Source of the DNA: UBA1447 sp964627535
GTDB lineage: Bacteria; Bacillota; Clostridia; Oscillospirales; Acutalibacteraceae
Reading direction: 5' to 3'
Length of the DNA stretch: 64,000 nucleotides
Assembly (NCBI GenBank): GCA_964627535.1
Contig: CAZVJW010000004.1
Coordinates: 62,001-126,000 of the forward strand
The notes under the pieces are model-generated. The model worked only from the letters and a program-made list of their open reading frames with translations. It searched no databases and was not told the DNA's origin. Within the stretch, counting starts at the first letter, position 1, and every line of letters begins with the position of its first letter. Both the position numbers and the translations under genes were made by a program. Shown one piece after another: positions 45,680 through 54,800 of the stretch.

Positions 45680-48600
45680 ATGAGTAAAAACAAACGTTTC
45701 TTAAGCTTGCTCATGGTTATGACGATGATCCTTTCCAGCGTCAGCATTGGTTTCAGCGCAGTCGCAGCAGGCGCGGAGCCGCAGGTTGTTGGCGCATTTA
45801 ATGCCGCAGCATATCGCAGACCCGCACCCGATGTTACATTGGATGTTACCGATGTAACGAGAGTCGGAGCCGCAGGAGACACCTCTATGGGCAGCGGCAC
45901 AAATATTAAAAAAGCAACTCCTTCGGGCGTACCCTACATAACCGGTACATACGCAACACAAGCATATGCCGGTGAAACTCCGAAATGGCCGGCAATATCA
46001 TTTACATCTTCAGTAGAAGTCACTATTACTTCCATTTCGATTTCAGGCACAGGGGTAAGTGCATCGCCGACCAAAATAACCGGAAATCTTGCAAATACAA
46101 AAGCGGTTTCTTGGGAGATTCAAGGCGGCACCGCGACGGCAGGCAGCTTGTTAAAAATTGCGATTACTTATACATACACTTGGGCTGATTCATATACAAA
46201 CACTTCTGTTACGGATACATACACCACAAACGGTTATTCCTATGTTGAAAACATCATTTTCCCGGCCGGTGTATGGGCATTTGCTTCCGCTTACAGTAAT
46301 GTAGCGAATGCCGCCGATGTCCCCTATGTCTCAAGGATTTTGGGCAGAGGCGTTTACGGCAACGCGGTTCGCCGCGAAACAAATTCCGGTAATGAATACA
46401 GCTCGGGTTATTTTGACTTCCAATCAAACACTCATATAGATGACGGAGACACATCAATACCGAAAAAGACCATGCTGATAGCCGACCCTCCTCACGAGGG
46501 GGTTGGTGACAAGTCGATTTCCAACGGTACCGGCTCATATGCAAGCGGTGACGGTGACCGTGCTAAAGCTACGGTATATTGGGATCCCAGCGTTCAAACT
46601 CTTCAAACAAACAATTTAAGGATGCACTTTTTCATTCATACAACACCAAGGTCAACCAACAGCGCAAAGGATTTAACATATGAAACAATCCATGTCAAGG
46701 AAAACGATGTTGGGTACACCGGCGGCACCGGTAATGTACTCGGTACAAGCAGCGCTCTGGCAAAAACAGCGCTGAATCCGTCAGGACCTGTTGACGGGAC
46801 CACATCTACAGGCGGATTCTATCTTAGCGCAGGCATGCAAACAACATCAACACTGTTTGGTTCCGGTGTGGCGGGCAGCTACACACTGGTGACGCAATGG
46901 ACCGGCAGAGGAGATGCCCCGGCAACCGGCGGCGACAACTGGATGGAATACTATCACGCCGTAACAATTGAGATCGTGAGTGTTAATAAAAATAGTCTTC
47001 GTAACGCGTTGAACACTTCAATAGGCACCACAACAAAAACAATGACAGACTCAATCGGCGTTACAACAATAGTGACAGCAAATGGTACAGACCCGGCGGA
47101 CGGCGGGATTTCCAATACCGGCAAGGGCAAGAATACACAAAGCTGGTATTATTCGGCCGGTTGGAATCTTTTCAGCACCGCATATGATGACGCATGGAAA
47201 ACAATGCAAAAGCCAAATGCAACATCAGATCTGGTTGTTCCGGCTGTAAACAACCTCAACGGTGCAAATACAAGCCTGGTTCTTGCAAGCGCGAACTATT
47301 CCGACCGCACATCACAGTATGTAACGGCAGGCCAAGGCAATACATACTATAATTCCGGCATTTACCCGCTTAACACGACCATTACCGCAATTCAAACAGC
47401 GGATAGTGCATTCAATGCTAAACTTCGTTGCTGGAAAGATGGGCAATACGGATATTATACCGACGCAAGCAGGTTGTTACTCGAATCGGCATACACTGCT
47501 GCAATCGATTGCCAGACTGCCGGTTACAATGTGCTTTATCAACCGTATGTTGACTATGTTGCCCAACAGTTGCAGGCAGCTGTCAACGGCCTTACTTTTA
47601 AGTCAAATACAATTACCTTTGACGCAAATGGCGGCACAGGAACAATGCCGGCACAGGCATTGGATGCGGGATCATCCGCCAATCTTTCCGTAAACACATA
47701 CACCAAAACAGGATATACGTTTTCGGGATGGGCAACAACAAATAACGGTATTGTTATGTATAATGACGGCGGGAGTTATGCAATGGGTGACAGCAATGTT
47801 ACTCTATATGCCCAATGGGCCCCAAACAACTATACTGTTATATACCACGGCAACGGCTTTACCGGCGGGTTAACATCTTCTTCCGCACATGTTTATGATG
47901 CTGAAAAAGCACTTAACGCCAACGGTTATGCAAGAACAGGTTATGATTTCAAAGGATGGGGGCCGAATCCAAACGATACAACCGCTACATGGTCAAATCA
48001 GGCTCCTGTAACGAATCTTGTTTCTCAGAATAACGGTACGATTACTATTTATGCTATTTGGTCCCCGACGGTTTATAATATAGTGTTTAACGCAAACGGC
48101 GGCGTTGGGACTATGTCAAACCAGACTTTGGCCTATCTTTCAAGTGATTTCCTCAAGCAGAACAATTTTACGTTAATCGGTCATACTTTCAGAGGTTGGG
48201 CTACCACCAAGGCAAATGCGGACTTGGGTAATGTCACGTGGCAAAACGGAGCTACGTATTACATGAGCACCCCTGAAAGTAAAGTTCTTTATGCTTCCTG
48301 GGCTGCTAACCCATATGCGGTTAAGTTTGAAGCCAATGCTCCTAATGTAACCGGTTCAATGCCGGATCAAGGTTATACCTTCGGCCAGACCGCAAATCTT
48401 AACGCTAACACATTTTCAAGAATCGGATATACTTTTATGGGCTGGTCAAACACACCGCTTGGTGCAAAAGCATTCAATAACGGCGCGAGTTTTTCAATGA
48501 ACACGGAGGGCGCAACCCTTTATGCCAAATGGGAACCTATTGCGTATTCTATTGCATATAATGCAAACGGCGGTACCTCTGCTCCTGCTCCTAACGCTGC

Positions 48601-51454
48601 CAACTACGGTGTTCCTGTTATCATTCCTTCTGCGGAGCCGATCAGAGCGGGCTATACATTCTCTGGTTGGGCACTTTCTGCATTTGCGGGTACGGCGGAA
48701 TACTTAACCGGTGCAAGTGTAACTGACCTTACAACAACGAGCGGCGCTACAGTTACGCTTTATGCGGTTTGGGTAGCGAATGATAATACAACCTTTAAAA
48801 TCGAACACTATCAGGAGAATTTGGTTGGTGGGTATACCCTTTACGAAACAACAACACAGATAGGGACAACCGCGACAATCGGTGTAGCGACTTATAAGAA
48901 TTATGCGGGATTCAACTTTAACCCGACCTATCCTTCATCATCCGCTTCCGGAATTATTTTAGGCAACGGAAGTCTTATTCTCAGGGTTTATTACGACAGG
49001 ATAAGCTATTTAATCACATTTAACTCGGATGGCGGTAACGAAGTGCAATCTATAAGCGGCAAATATGGCACAACCTTTACACCGCCGGCTGATCCCAAAA
49101 AGACGGGTTATAGATTCAACGGCTGGCAGCCAATCTTACCTTCAACCATGCCGGCAGCCAACTTGCCGGTAAAAGCACAGTGGTCTGCCAATATTTATAA
49201 TGTTGTATTTAACGGCAATGGCGCAACAAGCGGAACGATGTCTGCGCAGAGCATAACCTTCGGCTTAGGAACAGTTCTCGTTGCCAACAGTTTCATTCGA
49301 AACGGCTATTCGTTTAACGGCTGGTCAACCACACCGGGGGGCGGAAAAGAGTACAGCGACGCAACGAATTTCGTTATGCAGACAACAGGGATAACTCTTT
49401 ATGCGGTTTGGTCACCGGCAGCCGGAACACAGTTTAAGGTTGAACACTATGCGCAAAGCGTCAGCGGCGCGAGTTATGCCCTCCGGCAGACAACAACTCA
49501 GACAGGCACAACGGGTGATCTCGGATGGGCAGACAATAGCGTTTCGATTCCAGGATTTACATTCGACTCCGGAAATACATCTAATCTTCCCGCAAGTATA
49601 ATTCTCGGCGACGGAAGTTTGGTTCTTAAGAGATACTATGCGAGAAACAGCTATGATTTATCTTTCAGCGGAGCAACCGGAGTAAACACAATCAATGCAA
49701 AGTTTGAGCAAAGCATTTCCGCTCCCACTCCGCCCGTAAAAACAGGCTACTCGTTTACCGGATGGGCTAAAGATGAGCAATTGACTCAAATGGTATCCTG
49801 GCCATACTCGATGGGTTCTTTAAATACTGTATTTTATGCGAAATGGACTCCGAACAATTATACGGTTACATTTGATCCGAAGGGCGGAAAAATAAGCAAT
49901 ACGACCGGGACAAAGAATTCCACGGTCAGTTACGGTAAAACATATGGAGAAGGCACCCTCGGCTTCCCGATACCGGTTAGAGCAGGCTATACTTTTAACG
50001 GTTGGTTTACCATTGGCAATGTACAGATATTTACCGATACGGTTGTTCAAATCGGTACAGCGCAAACACTGAATGCTTCTTGGTCACAAAACAGCTATAC
50101 AGTCAGTTTCGACCTTAACGGAGGCACCGGAACACCGCCAGGGTCTGCATACGATGTATACGGAACATCGGTGTCTTTACCGACATTTGGTTATTCGAAT
50201 GCAAAACCCGGCTACACCTTCCTTGGCTGGAATACAACGATGGATGCCGCTGCGGGGTTAAGTTATTTTTCAATTCCTGAAGGCGGTGCAACTCTTTACG
50301 CTGTATGGCAGGTGAAAAAGTTTACAGTTAAATTTGATCTCAACGGCGGTAACGGGGTTAATCCGCAAGATGTTTATGATAATTTCGGAACGAATGTTGA
50401 TGTCAGCATGACCGGATTTACAAGAACGGGTTACACTTTCGGCGGTTGGGGAACAACATCAAATGCGACTTTTGCTCAGAGACTTACCAGTTTCACCATA
50501 CCGGCACAAAATATAACGACGCTTTACGCTATTTGGAGCGCAAATCAACATCCGATCACCCTTTTCAAAAATGGCGGTATCGGCCAGAACACAGTGCAAA
50601 TCAGTACATTTGTCGGGACGGTTGTTGATCTTTCATCTTATACGAACTATTCGAAGGAAGGCAGCACATTTGTTGGCTGGAACACCAGCCAAACAGCTAC
50701 CACAGGGTTCTGGTCATATACGGTTCCAACTACACCCTTCACCCTTCTATTTGCCATTTATGTTCCAATTAATAATATCAGAGTCACGTTCAACTTAAAC
50801 GGCGGAACGGGTACTATTCCTGCAGAACAGAGCGGGGCTCCGGGATTGGCGGTAGATCTTCCGCTTCAGGGCGACATTACAAGGCAATACTATAACTTTT
50901 TAGGATGGGCAACATCTGAAAATGTTGCAACACCGCTTGCAGGTTATCTTATTCCTTCATCAGATACCGTTCTTTACGCAGTATGGAGCGAAGTACCGGT
51001 TACGTTTACCCCAAAAGGAAGCTCAACAACAGTAATTGATCAAAACAACGGGTTTATTTATGGCCTTGAAGCCAGGATAACCATATCAGTGTTTGAAAAC
51101 AGCTTTACGGAACTCACCGGCGACGCTCGGCTTGTTTACACACCTAATTCCGGTGTTTTGGGTACCGGAACAAGAGTTGAGTTGGTTGACAACAAAACCG
51201 ATGCAGTTATAGCAATTTACTATATTGTTATTTTCGGGGATGTCAACGGCGATGGGATGATAACGGTTGAAGATAAAACCATGATTAAATCAGTTGCCTC
51301 CTATCAAAGTACGTTTGCTGCCGGTTCTGCGTTCAAATATGCCGCGGACCTCACACAGGATGGAATTATTGACACCTTTGACTTAAATATAGTCGGTGCG
51401 TCAATAAGCGGTATTGGTACAATAAACCAGACGAATCCGGGCGAATTTATTTAG
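45680..51454 (+). CDS. Giant secreted B-repeat protein with C-terminal dockerin
   Basis: 1,924 residues from ATG 45680 with GGAGG upstream. An N-terminal signal peptide (about residues 1-30) is followed by about 610 residues of unfamiliar sequence, rich in Thr, Ser, Gly and Asn, that I could not assign. About 13 InlB-type B-repeats (VxFxxNGG...GYxFxGW...LYAxW) occupy residues 645-1770, with two MucBP-like units that open FKIEHYQEN and FKVEHYAQS. A conserved spacer domain and a type I dockerin (GDVNGDGMITVED and ADLTQDGIIDTFD calcium loops) end it. Probably a surface or complex-bound adhesin. It lies directly before the metallophosphoesterase array and shares its C-terminal architecture. Confidence 0.88.
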   Translation: MSKNKRFLSLLMVMTMILSSVSIGFSAVAAGAEPQVVGAFNAAAYRRPAPDVTLDVTDVTRVGAAGDTSMGSGTNIKKATPSGVPYITGTYATQAYAGETPKWPAISFTSSVEVTITSISISGTGVSASPTKITGNLANTKAVSWEIQGGTATAGSLLKIAITYTYTWADSYTNTSVTDTYTTNGYSYVENIIFPAGVWAFASAYSNVANAADVPYVSRILGRGVYGNAVRRETNSGNEYSSGYFDFQSNTHIDDGDTSIPKKTMLIADPPHEGVGDKSISNGTGSYASGDGDRAKATVYWDPSVQTLQTNNLRMHFFIHTTPRSTNSAKDLTYETIHVKENDVGYTGGTGNVLGTSSALAKTALNPSGPVDGTTSTGGFYLSAGMQTTSTLFGSGVAGSYTLVTQWTGRGDAPATGGDNWMEYYHAVTIEIVSVNKNSLRNALNTSIGTTTKTMTDSIGVTTIVTANGTDPADGGISNTGKGKNTQSWYYSAGWNLFSTAYDDAWKTMQKPNATSDLVVPAVNNLNGANTSLVLASANYSDRTSQYVTAGQGNTYYNSGIYPLNTTITAIQTADSAFNAKLRCWKDGQYGYYTDASRLLLESAYTAAIDCQTAGYNVLYQPYVDYVAQQLQAAVNGLTFKSNTITFDANGGTGTMPAQALDAGSSANLSVNTYTKTGYTFSGWATTNNGIVMYNDGGSYAMGDSNVTLYAQWAPNNYTVIYHGNGFTGGLTSSSAHVYDAEKALNANGYARTGYDFKGWGPNPNDTTATWSNQAPVTNLVSQNNGTITIYAIWSPTVYNIVFNANGGVGTMSNQTLAYLSSDFLKQNNFTLIGHTFRGWATTKANADLGNVTWQNGATYYMSTPESKVLYASWAANPYAVKFEANAPNVTGSMPDQGYTFGQTANLNANTFSRIGYTFMGWSNTPLGAKAFNNGASFSMNTEGATLYAKWEPIAYSIAYNANGGTSAPAPNAANYGVPVIIPSAEPIRAGYTFSGWALSAFAGTAEYLTGASVTDLTTTSGATVTLYAVWVANDNTTFKIEHYQENLVGGYTLYETTTQIGTTATIGVATYKNYAGFNFNPTYPSSSASGIILGNGSLILRVYYDRISYLITFNSDGGNEVQSISGKYGTTFTPPADPKKTGYRFNGWQPILPSTMPAANLPVKAQWSANIYNVVFNGNGATSGTMSAQSITFGLGTVLVANSFIRNGYSFNGWSTTPGGGKEYSDATNFVMQTTGITLYAVWSPAAGTQFKVEHYAQSVSGASYALRQTTTQTGTTGDLGWADNSVSIPGFTFDSGNTSNLPASIILGDGSLVLKRYYARNSYDLSFSGATGVNTINAKFEQSISAPTPPVKTGYSFTGWAKDEQLTQMVSWPYSMGSLNTVFYAKWTPNNYTVTFDPKGGKISNTTGTKNSTVSYGKTYGEGTLGFPIPVRAGYTFNGWFTIGNVQIFTDTVVQIGTAQTLNASWSQNSYTVSFDLNGGTGTPPGSAYDVYGTSVSLPTFGYSNAKPGYTFLGWNTTMDAAAGLSYFSIPEGGATLYAVWQVKKFTVKFDLNGGNGVNPQDVYDNFGTNVDVSMTGFTRTGYTFGGWGTTSNATFAQRLTSFTIPAQNITTLYAIWSANQHPITLFKNGGIGQNTVQISTFVGTVVDLSSYTNYSKEGSTFVGWNTSQTATTGFWSYTVPTTPFTLLFAIYVPINNIRVTFNLNGGTGTIPAEQSGAPGLAVDLPLQGDITRQYYNFLGWATSENVATPLAGYLIPSSDTVLYAVWSEVPVTFTPKGSSTTVIDQNNGFIYGLEARITISVFENSFTELTGDARLVYTPNSGVLGTGTRVELVDNKTDAVIAIYYIVIFGDVNGDGMITVEDKTMIKSVASYQSTFAAGSAFKYAADLTQDGIIDTFDLNIVGASISGIGTINQTNPGEFI
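47611..50991 (+). repeat. Coding repeats: about 13 B-repeats and 2 MucBP-like units
   Basis: Each unit is about 65-80 codons with NGG, GYTF.GW and LYA.W landmarks. The units are divergent at DNA level, unlike the more uniform units of the next gene. Confidence 0.85.
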
Positions 51455-51504
51455 GCGAATCGTTTAGGATAAAGCTGTTAAATCAACAAAGGTGAAAAGA
51501 CGAA

Positions 51505-51533
51505 GAGCCGCAAGGGTATAATCCTTGCGGCTC
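51505..51533 (+). terminator. Hairpin after the giant surface protein
   Basis: A perfect 11-bp stem GAGCCGCAAGG/CCTTGCGGCTC with a 7-base loop. It has only a weak T-run, but it is the obvious 3' end of the gene. Confidence 0.7.
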
Positions 51534-51542
51534 TCATCATTT

Positions 51543-51562
51543 ATACTAATCCCTCTTTAAAA
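51543..51562 (+). repeat. Solo repeat end, family C, copy 2
   Basis: ATACTAATCCCTCTTTAAAA matches the reverse complement at 5400-5418 and lies nine bases before family B copy 3. Confidence 0.5.
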
Positions 51563-51570
51563 CATAGCTA

Positions 51571-51673
51571 ATACTAATTACTCATAAAAACCTAACTAAA
51601 AAATCTGCACAAAACCTCATAAATCAAAGCTTTTGCTTAATTTTTTGGAGGTTTTTTAATCGTGAATTAGTAT
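51571..51673 (+). mobile_element. Family B repeat, copy 3 (103 bp)
   Basis: Nearly identical to copy 2. It ends with TTGGAG, 17 bases, TAGTAT, a promoter-like pair pointing at the first metallophosphoesterase gene 143 bases later. Confidence 0.85.
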
Positions 51674-51816
51674 TAGATGTGTAATTGTATGAATAATCCC
51701 GGTCATTATTCTATTTATTATAATAAAAGGTGTAAATATATTATATAATAAAATTGCTATAAGTATGTTTAATAACAATATAATTGATAATTCCTATATA
51801 ATACGGAGGCATAATT

Positions 51817-54800
51817 ATGTTAAATAAAAAGCGCATAATCAGTTTTGTTTTAGCAATTGTTATGATAGTAACAATTGCTCCACGGTCAGCCATGAAAGCA
51901 TCGGCGTCTTTTGCCGGAGCATTGCAGTTTGATACCGAAGGTAAATTCACCGTGATGCAAATTGCCGATGTTCAAGTGAGCAGTGGGTTGTTCATTAATT
52001 CAAGAGTAATAAATCTTCTTAAAAATGCTATTGCGCGGTATCATCCGGATCTGTGTGTTTTTACCGGCGATAATCAAACAGGCACTTCGGTGCTTTATAA
52101 AGGAGCGATTGACAAAATTATTGCTCCGATGACTGATACAAATACGAAATTTGCGGTAACCTTCGGCAATCATGATGATGAAGGAGGAGTAAGCAAACAA
52201 ACACAGTATGATTATTACAAGTCAAAAGGCGGTAATAATTTTATCGACCATGATGTCAGTTCGCTAAATGGTGTCGGCAGCGGTGCAATACCCATATATC
52301 CAAATGGACAAACAAGCGGCACGCCTGCATTTCAGGTTTATTTAATGGATTCCGGATCCGATGCGTCTTCCGGTTATGATTGTCCGTATACCGACCAAGT
52401 TGATTATTATATTCAGAGAAGCATCACATATCCCGATGTTCCGTCTCTTTGGTATATGCATATCATCGTTCCTGATGTCTTTTATGAAACTTTGACAACC
52501 ACCAACAATGACACACAAGGTCAAAGCGGGAATGGTTCCGCTTTTGGCAGCCAAACATGGTATCTTCAAACAAACCGGATTAACTGGGCAAAATCCAGTA
52601 TGGGAACAACGATCCCTGACATTTATAAAGAATTACCGTGTCCTGCTAATGAATCAACCTATAAAAGTACAGCACATCGCTCATCGGCAAATTACGGCAG
52701 TAAAACGCTTTATGAATCTTGGGTTGCTTACGGCAATATGCTCGGCACATATTATGGGCATGATCATAAAAATTCTTTTGTTACGACTACTGATGACGGA
52801 ATCGATATCGGTTACGGCAAGGCTCCGACATTAGAATCATACAATGACGGCAACCCGGGCTGCCGTATATACGAGCTGGATGCCGCCAATGGAACTTACA
52901 ATACTTTTAATGTAACCGAATCTGACCTTGCAAAAACAAATATAAATTTTAATGCCAACGGCGGCACAGGCTTCATGTTGGGGCAATTAGTCAATCAAAA
53001 TTCGAATGTAACACTTAATGCCAATACTTACACAAGAGCCGGCTATATTTTCGCGGGCTGGGCAACTTCGGCAGGCGGAAGCGTTGCATATGCCAATGGT
53101 GCTAACTATTCAATCGGCACATCGGATGTTACCCTTTATGCCAAGTGGACCGCGAGTAATATCAGTTACATAACCTTCGATGCAAACGGAGGCAGCGGCG
53201 GAACCGGACCGACAGCGAGGTCACCGGGTGCGGTACTTACTGCACCGGCAGTTACAAAATCCGGTTATACATTCAGCGGTTGGTTGCCTGTAGTACCCGC
53301 AGCGGTACCTGCCGTTGATACAACATACACTGCACAATGGACAGCAAATACATACACTGTTAGCTATAACAGCAACGGCGGAACGGGCAGTACGGCAGCC
53401 TCATCTCATACCTTCGGTATTTCGGCAAATCTTACATTAAATGGCTTTACAAAAGACGGCAACAGCTTTCTGGGATGGTCGACCGATCCGGATGCTGCAA
53501 CGGCTTCATATACAAACGGGCAAAGTGTAGTAAGCCTCTCGCCAAACGCGGGTGCGGTAATAACCCTTTATGCGGTTTGGTCACCAAATCAATACACAAT
53601 AACCTTTAATGCCAATGGCGGAACAGGCGGCGGCAGCAGTTTAATGACATTCGGGACCGCATTAACAGCACCAATAGTATCAAAAACCGGCTATACCTTT
53701 ATGGGATGGTCACCGGAAGTGCCTGTAACAGTACCTGCAGAAAATAAAACCTATACTGCGCAGTGGAATCTAAATCAAGTCTCAATCACTTTTAACGCAA
53801 ACGGAGGCATAGGCGGAGACGGACCGACATCGATGGTGCCCGGTGCTGTGCTCCAGGCACCGACGGTAACAAGACCGGGTTATGCCTTTATCGGATGGAC
53901 GCCATTGGTGCCCGCAACGGTACCTGCTGTAGATACCATTTATACAGCTCAGTGGGATTTAATCAAAGTTTTAATCACTTTTAACGCTAACGGAGGAAGC
54001 GGCGGAACCGAACCGACAGCGATGGCACCCGGCACAGCCCTTACGGCTCCTTCTGTTGCAAGAGAGGGTTATACCCTAACAGGCTGGTTGCCCTCCGTAC
54101 CGGATACAGTACCCGATATGAATTCAACCTATACCGCACAGTGGAACATAAACAATTACACCGTAATCTTTGATGCAAATGGCGGTATCGGCGGAAGCAG
54201 TACTGTGCTGCAATACGGCGAACCTGTTACCGGTATCCCTTATGTAACAAGAGAAGGATATACATTTACAGGCTGGTTGCCTTTGCCCGACAAAGTTCCG
54301 GCGGAAAACATAACTTATAAAGCACAGTGGAGTATAAACAGCTACACCATGACCTTTGATGCCAACGGAGGGACAGGAACAACAAGCGTTTTGCTTCCAT
54401 ATGGTTCGGTTTTGTCAGCACCCATTGTCACAAATACCGGTTTTGCCTTTTCAGGATGGACCCCGTTGGTTCCCACTACTGTACCGGCTGAAAACTCGGT
54501 GTATATTGCGCAGTGGAAAGTCGAAAAATATGTAATAACATTTGACGCGAACGGCGGAACCGGCAGCACGAGCGGTTCTTATACATACGGGGATCTGCTT
54601 TCGGCACCGGAGGTCGTAAGAACCGGATATACCTTTGCGGGATGGTCTCCGGAACTTCCGTCAACCGTGCCTGCGGCGATTACAACATTTACTGCCAAAT
54701 GGAATATCAATAGCTATAAAATTACGTTTGAAGCTGCCGGAGGGTTGGGCGGTACAAGCGAGACATACATATACGGTTCTCCGCTGACAGCACCCATACT

